Source: Sinonovacula constricta
Taxonomy: Eukaryota > Mollusca > Bivalvia > Cardiida > Solecurtidae
Reading direction: 5' to 3'
Length of the DNA: 64,000 bases
Assembly (NCBI GenBank): GCA_007844125.1
Contig: CM017558.1
Location: 60,593,780 to 60,657,779 of the forward strand
The notes beneath the pieces were generated by a model. That model saw only the letters and a program-made list of their open reading frames with translations. It searched no databases and had not been told where the DNA came from. A program made the position numbers and the translations under genes. This document shows, in pieces, positions 1-10,940 of this stretch. Each line of letters starts with the position of its first letter. The first letter of the stretch is position 1.

Positions 1-626
<626 letters not shown>

Positions 627-927
627 TGGTTACGATAATTCCATACAATCGGAAAACATTTAAAATACTTAAACAATTTAGGAATTTCACATTTTATTAT
701 ACGTCTATTCAATTTATTGCGGGTACGTAATTAGAACTATATGATACAAAATAAGATCTTAAACAAGGTCTCATATTTATCTACATTCAATGTTATATGG
801 ACATATAAATTAACATCGCAAGAATATTGCATCAGTCAACTCTAAAATGGTTACAACGGTCCATTTATCAAGCCATCATTCTGTTGCTTTTTAAATCATA
901 CGGAGGCGTCATTGTATTTCTTACAAT
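627..927. other. AT-rich spacer, no feature seen
   Basis: Unique-looking AT-rich sequence between the microsatellite cluster and the first family X copy. I see no open frame with splice signals and no repeat. Confidence 0.5.
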
Positions 928-1078
928 AATAAGAACATATGACAATGTCCTATGAGCATTGCTCCATATACAAAACCATGACAATGCACATGGCAAACGT
1001 ATTCACATCCCAAGCCAAGTGCATAAGTAAGAAAAAGTCTGTAAAGAGTCATTTAACGAAAAGAGATAAATGTCTGCA
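928..1078 (-). repeat. Family X copy 1 (tail A)
   Basis: Minus-strand copy of the dispersed X family. It holds the tail terminus (AATAAGAACATATGAC, then TCCTATGAGCATTGC), the middle (CAAGCCAAG) and the GTCATTTAACGAAAA segment, then stops before the head. It faces copy 2 at 1,531-1,631, so the two tail termini bound a 704-bp segment as inverted repeats of about 100 bp. Confidence 0.8.
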
Positions 1079-1530
1079 TTCAGACAGACAAAAACAATAA
1101 CAATTTCAAAGTGTTTTCTAGTATTGATTACATGTATAAACGAAATAATATGATAGTTAACATAGACTATTTGCAAGATACATCATTTACAAGTCTATTA
1201 AAATATTTCGAAATAAATAATCAAAAAATAAAATATATACCTTATGATGTGTACAGTAGAAAGTGTCAGTTACTCGGACACTTGTATGAAGATATTTTTT
1301 ATATTCTGTGAGATTTAAATATCATACAACCATTTTCCAAGGAATAAAGTCAATGACAATAATTACAACGTTATAATTGCCTTCCTGAATTAGTGTTGAC
1401 AACAATTTTATCGCCTGTGAATTCAGTTACATATTAATAAAACATTTATTAAGTCAACATAAACCTAAAATTACATTTTGTTTATTTTGATTAATACAAA
1501 AGACCTACGTTATATATAAGTTAGGTTGTT

Positions 1531-1631
1531 TACTTTCCGCTTGGCTTGCATGTGAAATACCTTTGTTCTGTGCCTATTCGGAGTAAGGTATATTTTGCAA
1601 TGCTCATAGGACTTTGTCATATATTCTTATT
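1531..1631 (+). repeat. Family X copy 2 (tail A, tail only)
   Basis: Plus-strand tail half of family X, running from CGCTTGGCTTGCATGTGAAA through CAATGCTCATAGGACTTTG to the terminus TATATTCTTATT. The head half (CCGACTGACCGTTCC region) is absent. It pairs in inverted orientation with copy 1. Confidence 0.82.
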
Positions 1632-4600
1632 TGAAGCTGTGTTTTAAAGATTTTGACGACAGTGACATCCATGTTAACTTTAATAAAATAAGTTGTTGTT
1701 TTTTTTTTAATTTGTCCAAACCTGAAAAAGATTTCATTTATACTTTATCAGTAACTATAAATATGAAATTTATAACACACATCGCCTTTGGTATTATTTA
1801 TTGCATTAGTACACTTACGCGAAATCCAGAACATAAGCCATCGAAATTATTGTATTTTGGAGAGCTAGGTTAGTTTAGATCGTTTAATTTGAGGTTTAGC
1901 TGCCTCTTTCATTTCATAAAATATTTCATATCTTTCATCGTTATGTATGTAATTACATATTTTATATCGTCAGTGGTCATTGCCTGCCCATTACCACTAA
2001 TCCTCCTCCTATATGTTTTCATGTGGAAATATTATCTTATTTATCATTGTAAATCAAGACTCACTTGCCACATATAGTCAGTAAAGTTGTAATTTACCAG
2101 GTCTCGTCTTTCTAATAGGCATAAACTTATGTGTCATCGACATGACGATGATTATTGTCCTTGAATATTAAATAGTTTTCTGAATAGCGAATTGTGACAA
2201 AATTAAATATTCCGTATGTACAAAAATATACTTTCTTCCTCAAAATGGTTTTAAAATCAATTACAACTCCTAACTTCGCTATTATAGTCGACATTTGGCT
2301 TTCACTATAAATTGAAACATAAGACTTATCAATAACAGTTCGAAATTTGTCCGAGGCGAAATACTTTCTTTGTAAAAACAAGAGACCCGTTAATAGTGGG
2401 TGTTTATTTCTTGTGATCAGGACATAAATCATCAGTCGATTCAAATGACCTCATCATCGGCGCAATTCGAATAAAAAATAAGAAAGGGCCCTATCAAAAT
2501 TACTACATATATTAAAATTTGAACTACCTCCAGACGAAGCAATACAAATATTAAGGGACTGTGTTAATTAAATCTAGATTGTAAAGCGGTTCAATGTCGC
2601 ACTTTCTGAATGTCCTTCGCACAAACACGGTAAATGAAATATCCCATGAAAGTGAGACAGCTAACAGTAAGCACCTGCATCGGGTGTAAAAGCTGATAAA
2701 AGAATATTGAATAAAACAATTATAATTATTAACTATAAACCGAAAATTTAATACGGTATGTTATGATATGTCATAATATAATTATAGTATAATGAAACAA
2801 ACTTACCACTACTTTGGTCCATTTGATTGTTCAAATATACTTTTGTCATGTGATTTTAATGGGAAATGTTCAGATTGACTCACGTGATAGGTTCATAATT
2901 GTCAAAATTATCAACCAATTGGTGTTCTGTTTAGGTATTTGAGTCATTTAGGTAATAACATTTTTTTGTTTATTTACTTCCAGATATACTATTATTATTT
3001 GAGTTTTAGATAATACCATTAGTGTTTTAACATAATTTGATGTTTTATGGAAGTTTTAAGATATATTTATGTATTAAAATGTATTTGAAAACTATTAAAG
3101 ATAATAATGTAAAATATATAATAATATCTTCTTAGTATGGCATACTCTAAAACATGAATCATTTTATTCATTTACTTAAAAGGAGCCCTTAGACTGATCT
3201 TTGATCATAAAAAAATTCAGAGCTTCTTGTCTTTTGTATATGAGCATCGGTATTGTCTAGAGATTCATAACAACGCAGTCCAGTTCAATAAGTCTGGCCT
3301 GACTCTATGACCAATGGCGTCTTCTGTGCTATTACTGTATGCACTGTCCGGAACAGATACGTCCTTAGAGACTGACATTCCCGTATATAATGGCATCAAC
3401 CGTAGTTCAATTATGTTAAAGAACAGTAATATTAAGTTACATACGACATACGTTGGCTTCAACATCAAACCACATAAAATGTTCGTTTCCCTATTTGTTG
3501 GCGTGTGTAAGATAAATATATTGTCTGGGACAGAACACATACGGATTTGCTTCGGTTTGACGTTGGTTAGTGATTGTTATGAATTTAAAGTTTTCTTCAA
3601 ATTGCAGTCACATAATTAAACCATGAACCTTGTACAAAATTTCATTGAATCCATTTTTCTCTCGGTCTTGTTGCAAAATAAACTTCCAGGGAACATTAAA
3701 GAGTGTGTCAGGGATGTTCTGGCTAACGTGGGAAAGTTCGTGAATTTGCATAATTTGTAGGGCCATTCCGGACATGCACTATTACGCTCAGAAAATAATG
3801 AAGTTCCAGTGGAACGTTTAATAAGAGGTCAGGATAGATTTGGCGTTTTGTTTATGCACAAAATTTTCCATCTAAAATTATTATTTTATTACAAAATTCT
3901 GAATTGTAAACAAACGTCATCACTGTTAAGAGATTAATACGATAGGAAATCAATATACATGTATATAGTAACTTATATATTCGTGCTACGAATAAATTGT
4001 AAGAACACTGACACCAGCTAACTATTGACTTAAGGTGTTGTTTTTGTATGTTGTTGTTGTTGTTTTCTTTTGTTGTTGTTATTGATGCTTCATTGCTTTG
4101 CTGATTTTTTATATTCTGGTTTCATATTGGGGTTATCTTATCTCTATGTTCCACCTGGTTAAACAAGGTCAATATTTATCCTAGACAAGGAAGTAATTAT
4201 GCAAGGAATAAGGAGTACTAAACACTAGTCTCTGTCAGGTTGAAACCTTTCGTGTGAAAAGGTATTCGAACTTACTGGTAGTAAGGCAGTGGTTCTACCC
4301 AGACTTAAATCTGTGTTTTTCCCCGCCAACAATTCTACGTCGCCATTAGGATCATAATTGTGCTGGTGCTATGTTACAAAAACAAAACAAGTTTTATGTT
4401 ATTGTCTGTAAAAGTTGAGGCTGCCTACTTGGGGTATTCTTTCGTAATCGTTGTACGAGGTCTGGTAACTTTTCGGCAACGTTCGTGGATAAATAAAAGC
4501 TGCATATGGTTTAAACCAATTCAATATATCAGGAGAGATGGCCGACCAGTACAGTGGCTGCATACTGTGCTCATTCAACATTGATATTAAATATAACCTT

Positions 4601-5700
4601 ATATATTTTTGTTGTGTTTATTTTATATTTTTTCCTTTCACTCTTTCATTGTTTTATTTTTTATTTTGGTATTTACCATTTTAAAAACAATTATGAATGT
4701 TGTGTATTATTAAAATACCAAAATAAACATATATTCTCTGGAAACACGAGCAAACAGCGTATAGTCTGTCAATAAATACAAATATGCAGTTAAGAATGTG
4801 GGGTGTTATCTATAATGTAAGTAATTCGTGTCTAACGTCTGAAACTTTTATTGTTTATGTGTATACCTAACATAATACTTTCTTTTTTCTAAGACTGCAC
4901 ACCATATGGAAATGGATATAACATATTATACGATATATGTTGCAAACGGGGGTCTAATCGACGAATTTGTTGTGTTTTTTCTGATTTGTACTGCATGTCT
5001 TTTTTACGTGCACATTGGCCAACTGCAACACTGCAAATGCTTAAGTAATTCGATCATTACATCAACAGTTTCGTTTGTTGTCGCAAATTGCAAAATTGTC
5101 GTTGTTTATTTTTGTTAAAGCTTTAATCACTATTGCACAGAACAATTTGCTATTGAACATTATCTCATTCAACGGTCTTTAATTAAAAGTTACTCTTCAT
5201 ACAGTCTGAAACATTGGACTTCAATGGTCGAAAAAGTTAAATGATTTCAGTATGTTCAAGTACATATATAATAGAAAAATAGACATGCAAAACCGAATCG
5301 CTTCCTCGGATTTGTATTTCTATGTAATTCTATAATTAAGGTCGGGAAATACTTTTAAATGTACATTGGGTGAGAATGGAAACAATTGAGTGGTTTGTTT
5401 GATTCATTTTGATGAAATGAAAAAGAATTTACAATGACGAACTTAAATTTTGTTTGTATGTCTTCACTTTGTTAACTCAATCAGTCTCATTGGTATAGAT
5501 CGGTTGGTTTTGTTTTACATATAAATGTTTTTACGGCACATTTCCTTTTTCAAACCAAGAAAACACCGTTGTGTCTCAGACAAGTAATTCGACTTTGCAC
5601 CAACACACTTGAAAACTTAAGATATTTCCAAATTACGAAATAAGACTTGATGTCCTGAAAAGAGTTCATTTTAGATGCGTCGACAACATTAATGTACACA
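1632..5700. other. Long AT-rich non-coding stretch with one X fragment
   Basis: No recognisable gene. It contains an X tail-B fragment at 2,468-2,545. At 3,314-3,619 there is an ATG-started 101-codon frame on the plus strand, overlapped by an open minus-strand frame (3,265-3,540). The encoded sequence matches no family I recognise, and there is no splice or promoter support. The segment around 4,230-4,600 is of higher complexity than its surroundings but also unrecognised. Confidence 0.45.
2468..2545 (-). repeat. Family X fragment (tail B)
   Basis: A degenerate minus-strand piece of tail B: AAATAAGAAAGGGCCCTATC followed by an AAAATTACTACATATATT-like segment, a CTACCTCCAGACGAAG segment and then divergence. 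It matches the termini of the clearer copies at 36,686 and 42,515. The most diverged B copy seen. Confidence 0.6.
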
Positions 5701-5701
5701 T

Positions 5702-5932
5702 AGTGTGTGGTTAGAGCTCTGTAAAACGGTTAAAGCACCCCCTTCGGTTCATATTGCCGACTGACCGATCCAAGGTGGTAACTGTCAGGTTTCCTCTTTT
5801 TGTTAAATGTCTCACTACAGATTTGGTTAAACATTTACAATTGGCTTGCATGTGGATACCTTTGTCCTGTGCCTTTTCAAATTTTTGTAGATGTTGCAAT
5901 GCTCATAGGACTTTGTCATATATATTTTTAAA
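5702..5932 (+). repeat. Family X copy, head plus tail A
   Basis: Near full-length member. The head has GGTTAGAGCTCTGTAAAAC, a GCACCCC motif, the inverted pair around CCGACTGACCG, and GGTGGTAACTGTCAGG. Tail A has GGCTTGCATGTGGATACC, CCTTTGTCCTGTGCC, GTTGCAATGCTCATAGGAC and TTTGTCATATAT. The 116-codon open frame starting at 5,754 is read through this repeat and is not taken as a gene. Confidence 0.88.
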
Positions 5933-7802
5933 TGCTTACTTACTTATAAAATGTATTTGGTTCTTTTGGTTCTGGAACAGAACAGCGAAAGGAATATTTC
6001 TGCAAAGGCAAACGATATCATACATCCAACGTGAGTTATTTCGAGAATGCCGCACGAAATCTTTGTTTATGAAAGGAATTGCTTTATTCTGTGTCAGGAA
6101 TTAAATATGAAGTTACGTCATATTTCACACACACAAACTTTCAATGTGTTGGTTCCTGGAGATGGTGAAGATAAAACTGCTTTAGTGATTTCTTAAAGGA
6201 CACATTGAGCCTAAATATTAATAAGTTTTTTGCATCGATTCGAGACCCATGCTCATTTCTACTGTTTATTTTAGAACCGCATGTAGTGTATCGGTTTAAC
6301 GTAAACATAAGGCCGAATGTTATCCCAATTACTTTAAGTACATTTCAGATTTCTTATGTGAACACACCATTTTCACACGGTCTTGTACACCTAAGGGCAT
6401 TATTCAAGCCGATGTGTCCTGAACAGCTATGACAAATTGTCTTTGTTCACCTAGACTGAGGTTAAATGTTGCATTTCTATTTTGTGTGTTTACTATTTAA
6501 TTTGTATGTGTTCGCATGATGACATGTCTTGAAAACGCTGTGACATTTTAATTTCAAGAAGCATGTCACTAATTTTTTATCAGAACCTTCTATTTAAAAT
6601 TACAACAAACACTGGCCGAGACGGACAATTCCTCAGGCATCAGTTTTTTTTATTCTATTACGTTACACGAGAGTTATGTTATGTTGTAATAGGCCAATAG
6701 CAAATACATTATTCCATTTTAAAAGTGAGCTTATTAAATGTAAATTGTTTAACATTGTTTCAACATTAAGGAATGTCTAATACACACAACAAGCGTGTTT
6801 AGTAATTGGATAGTTTTAAGTTCACGTGTAGCATGGGAACATTAATTGTAAAATAAATCTTATAAGGCTAGTATGAAGCAATTTTAATTATTTCTAAAAG
6901 ATGCACGGAATATTCGTTTTTACTTTTAATAACATAAACTGTTTACTCATGGTAATATTTTCCTTTTAATTAAAATGCTATTACGATGAATTATTTAAAA
7001 ATACAGCATACATGAGCTAACCTTAAATACATACACTGAATGCATACAGTGAATTGTAAATTAAAATAAAAGGTTATGACTGCTATTGCCATACAAATAA
7101 TTAAGTACATATTGTCTTTCTTGTTGTCAGGTTGTGTGGATATGAACACATGCATAGAGGCTGTAATCCTTTTATAGCTTTGTATTTTAATGCGTTATAT
7201 ATTTAAATATTTAATAAATGACGGTTTTAGCACATTATAAGACTGACTAAATTAGTGTTGGTGGAATTATTTTAACGGATTTTTGACCATATCACTTTCT
7301 TGATATTTGTATAAATGCATGGGATAAGATATCTGAGACCTAAGTTCGACTTCCGCTTAGTACTTGACGTCCAATACTCATGCCTCTTACAAATCTTAAG
7401 AATTGGTCCAGAGCTGACCATTGGTCTTGGGTTTCTATTGATTTACTGGCTGTAAGGAGGCAGAGCCGTCTAGGGAGTCTACAGACCATCCATAAATGTT
7501 AAATATTTCTGCCATTCTTGGCGGCTCTATCTGCTTTCTATATAAAAATCCACATTAATTTCCTCAACGTTGCACTTAATCGTCTTCAACACAGACTCAA
7601 AACTGACTTTGTTTTTACTTTCTCTGTCCGAACTGTTATCGCCGATCGTAAGACTTGCAGTTTGGTATCACAACGACGTTTCCGTTGTTTCGCATGTATT
7701 GTTCCAGAACCGCCGAAAGTATTATTAAATGGAATCATTTGCTAACGAAAAACAAGATTCTGCTATTTCTTTTCTTGTCATTATTGTGGATATTTACAAA
7801 AT
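5933..7802. other. AT-rich spacer, no gene recognised
   Basis: No repeats from the families defined here. A 75-codon frame at 7,518-7,745 and a higher-complexity patch at 7,330-7,460 are unrecognised and lack convincing splice sites. Confidence 0.4.
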
Positions 7803-8142
7803 CAAAACACACACCGGACCTGGTAGCGCAATCGGTAGAGCGTCGGTTCCAGGTACGGGAGGCCCCGGGTTCGATCCTGGGCCGCGACATACCAAAGTCG
7901 TTAAAAATGGTAGTGGTATAGCTCCCTTGCTAACGCTCAAGAAAATATAAGGGTAGTTCCACGACTGGTTGGCCCGGTGTCAGGATAATGTGACTGGGTG
8001 TGGTATCATGCCAGGTGTTCACGGCATGCTATACACAGTGAAGGCAGCAATATATCTGCTTCAAGTGGACACCGTCTCCAGATAACTGAAATACTGTTGG
8101 TTGGACAATAAACCCAATAAACAAACAAACAAACAAAACACA
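7803..8142 (+). mobile_element. SINE S1, near full-length, with target-site duplication
   Basis: tRNA-derived SINE. The head carries an A-box-like TAGCGCAATCGGTAGAGC (about 7,823-7,840) and a B-box-like GGTTCGATCCT (7,868-7,878), the internal RNA polymerase III promoter of tRNA genes. A conserved body follows (CCGGTGTCAGGATAATGTG, GTTCACGGCATGCTATACAC), then an (AAAC)n tail. The 9-bp CAAAACACA at 7,803-7,811 recurs at 8,134-8,142 as a probable target-site duplication, although the match overlaps the AAAC tail and could be partly fortuitous. Mobilisation would need an unrelated LINE reverse transcriptase, which is not in this window. Confidence 0.92.
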
Positions 8143-8479
8143 AAAGGAAACCGTGCAAGCCGTTTTAAATCTTAACTTTATATTAAAAAGTGATCTTCAC
8201 AAAAATAATTTCATGCTTAATGTAATAAGTCAACAGCGACCCGGTTTTTCGGCATAACTGGCATTATATTTGCAGTTAAATGATTTGGAATTATACTGTA
8301 AGAGATATGCATAACTTATATGTTTTAAAATACCGTAATGATTTTTACCAAAATATTTAATTTACAAATATTTTATTGACTGTTTATACATCATTATAAA
8401 ATAAGCTTCTCTTCCTACATTACTTCCTTTGTCTCTTATCTCTCTATGTCTTTGTCTGTCTTGTCCTCTTTATCGTGCA

Positions 8480-8483
8480 CTCT

Positions 8484-8552
<69 letters not shown>
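8480..8552. repeat. (TC)n microsatellite
   Basis: Long TC dinucleotide run within a wider pyrimidine-rich segment (about 8,400-8,620). It creates spurious Ser/Leu and Arg/Glu open frames on both strands. Confidence 0.97.
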
Positions 8553-8553
<1 letters not shown>

Positions 8554-8619
8554 TCTCTGTTGTCTCTTCTCTCCTTTCGTTTTTCTCTCACCCCTGCCTC
8601 TTTTTCTCTTTTTGCATCT

Positions 8620-9940
8620 TTGTCTTTCAATTCGTAAATGATACATTCATTTATAAAAATAAACCTAAATAGTCTAATCAGAAATACGTCTGTTCTGATC
8701 GCACATAAAAATGGATTATTGTGTATTCTTCTGCAGAACTGATGTGATATTTTGTATAGATTTCCTAATCTCAAATTGCTTTTCTTGTCCCGTGATTCAC
8801 GAAATAGTATGTCTGAAATCCCACTTGCAGACCTTTAACAGTAATTGCCTGCATTTTAGACTGCACTGTTTTGCCTTACGGAAATGACATAATGTATGAT
8901 AACTGCTTGTTCTAGACATTGGTCTAATCAAGTATTTGGCATTGAAGTATTCGACCTTTATCCGGTAGCAATTTCTTTTTCTTTTTTTGTATTTTATTCC
9001 TTTTGTAATGAGACGAATGTCTCTGATATTGACGCGCCGATCCATTACTTCAGACCTGCTTATATTCTTCCTATAAGTACAACTTTACTTTACTTGGTAA
9101 CCTGTTTTAATTTACACCGAGCTGGCATTCTATCGATCTTTACATATTCTTGACAAAATTGTAGAAGTCTTGAAAAGAAACAATCTGTGACAAATATATT
9201 CCTTTGTTCCGGGTGTTGGTAAAGCCTGTAAAATAAACAGGAATCAAAATTAAGCTTGTGTTGACGTTTACTTTTGCTGCAAACTAATACACATGTTTGT
9301 TGACTGTTCGGTTCATATAGTTGCGTGTTTTTCTCTGTTAAACGATAATAACAAAGAAAACTTGTTAACTATTGACCTGTCCTTGTCTTAGTTAAAACAA
9401 GTCTTTTATTTAAAATTCATATCAAGACAATTATTTATTATTTAAGGCCCTCGGAGTATCAGCATAATTCGAGGCTGTCCTCTTTCCTTGCAATCGGCTG
9501 AAATTAAGCAATGTTACTGTATTTACATAATTAGATAACAGTAAGTTAGTAAGCACTACTGGTATGAGTTATATGGTATAGCGTTATTTTTATTAACTTT
9601 ATTTATAAATTGTTTCAATTTGTAAACTATTGTTATCCAATAGAATATTTAATAAAAAAAATATTTCACAAATATTTAAAGGAAAAGGACATAAATTTAT
9701 AGTGGCACTGACACTATCGAATTCGCAAAAATCAGCCTTAAGTGATGTGTGATCTATTGTTACTTATAGATAGCAACAAAAATACACTTTCGTGTGACTT
9801 TCGAATATAAAATATAGCATGTTGTAACTGGAATAAGAAGATATGGACTGGAACGAGTAGTGAATAGGAGTTCCATGTAGAGACTATTGTTTCTCTATCT
9901 CTCCTCCTACAATGCAAATGAGTTCTGTTAGACAATTTAA
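8620..9940. other. AT-rich spacer, no gene recognised
   Basis: Short open frames on both strands (8,797-9,045 and 8,896-9,153) overlap each other, match no known family and have no splice context. No dispersed repeat was recognised. Confidence 0.4.
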
Positions 9941-9943
9941 TTT

Positions 9944-10240
9944 AAGAATATAGGACAAAGTCCTATGAGCATTGCAACGTATACCAAACTCCGAAAAGGC
10001 ACAGAACAAAGGTATTTTACCTGCAAGCCAAGCGAAAAATAAGAACAAATTTGGGATGAGTCATTTAACGAAAATAGCAAACCCGACAGTTACCGCATTG
10101 GAACGGTCAGTCGGCCATATGGACCGACTGGGGTGCTTAAACCGGTTTTACAGAGCTCTTACCTCGCACTTCCTGACGAGTTTCTCAAATGCAAGCAATG
10201 AAAAGAAAAACGATCTGCTTGAGTACAAAATGTCCATGCG
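9944..10240 (-). repeat. Family X copy, full-length (tail A)
   Basis: One of the two longest X members. Read on the plus strand it runs from the tail terminus AAGAATATAGGACAAAGTCC through the CGGTCAGTCGGCC region, the GGGGTGCTTAAACCGG motif and CAGAGCTCTTACCTCGCAC to CTTCCTGACGAGTTTCTC. A shared extension (AAATGCAAGCAATGAAAAG) follows that recurs in the copy at 50,480-50,745. The element is therefore at least about 290 bp long. Confidence 0.9.
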
Positions 10241-10349
10241 CTGATATTTTCTATACGTTCATCCAATGTCATATTTTCTACATTGTGTTAGTAACATATA
10301 GTACAGATACTGATTTGCTTTTAATTGGATCTAATGTTTGTTGACTTTC

Positions 10350-10350
<1 letters not shown>

Positions 10351-10386
<36 letters not shown>
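10351..10386. repeat. (AAT)n microsatellite
   Basis: Perfect trinucleotide run of about 12 units, 0.5 kb upstream of the glutamate receptor-like exon. Confidence 0.97.
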
Positions 10387-10388
<2 letters not shown>

Positions 10389-10860
10389 AATTAAATTTCA
10401 TTTTAAATTAATAAACTGATTCGTTTCACAGAAATAATTATGGTAATTATTACTAGGAATTAGTCCCCAATAGCATAGTTTCTTGAAAGAAAACTTCACA
10501 TGTCTATAATTTCTTCCTATTGAAAGTTAACATATCTTTACTAGAACTTACCATTAACGAGCTGAGTTAGTTAAAATCAGGAAGATGTCCAGAATAAATG
10601 CAATTTAAACGACGATGAAGAGCGTGCCAGTTATGGAAAGAACATTATTTTCTGCTTATAAGTTTATGTTTGCGTAAACCAGCAGGGTTAGAGAGTAAAT
10701 CACATTTGCTTTCTGCTAAATGTTAAATGTTGAAAATGTATTATATAAACGTTTATTTGAGTGTTGATGCATTGTCCTTAAAGGTTGACGCAATGTTAAT
10801 CGATGTAATGGTTCGATATGAACCTGCTTGTGGTTATGTGTCAAACGCGTTTACTTTAAT

Positions 10861-10881
10861 CTGTATGTCAATCTGTTTCAG
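10861..10881 (+). other. Splice acceptor of the receptor-like exon
   Basis: Pyrimidine-enriched tract ending in TTTCAG immediately before the exon. It fixes the exon's 5' edge. No ATG-started open frame covers this exon. Confidence 0.65.
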
Positions 10882-10935
10882 ATACCTGAGGTGGGGATGA
10901 ACAAGGAAGGATACCACTATCTAGTAGCAACTTTG
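10882..10935 (+). CDS. Internal exon of an AMPA/kainate-type ionotropic glutamate receptor (partial)
   Basis: An 18-codon exon reading IPEVGMNKEGYHYLVATL. It is preceded by a pyrimidine-rich acceptor (CTGTATGTCAATCTGTTTCAG) and followed by a consensus donor (TTG|GTAAGT). The exon is 54 nt, so phase 0 to phase 0, and the other two forward frames contain stops. The peptide resembles the stretch of the extracellular amino-terminal (ligand-binding-like clamshell) domain of non-NMDA receptors that contains the GYHY-(hydrophobic)2-A-x-LG signature; vertebrate AMPA subunits have GYHYILANLG there. From memory, AMPA and kainate receptor genes have an exon of this size at this point, which fits but should be checked. 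No flanking exon was recognised: I looked for the next-exon motif (GG-V/A-N-x-T/S-GF) downstream and did not find it. Family assignment is an inference from 18 residues. The alternative is a chance or pseudo-exon, which the splice sites and peptide together make unlikely. Confidence 0.72.
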
Positions 10936-10940
10936 GTAAG

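Noticed and set aside
3265..3619. Open frames on both strands over the same ~300 bp (101 codons plus, 91 codons minus)
   Set aside because: No recognisable domain, no splice or promoter evidence, and neither strand is favoured; probably chance or an old element fragment.
5754..6104. 116-codon plus-strand frame
   Set aside because: Its first two thirds are a family X repeat. The frame is not kept open in other X copies.
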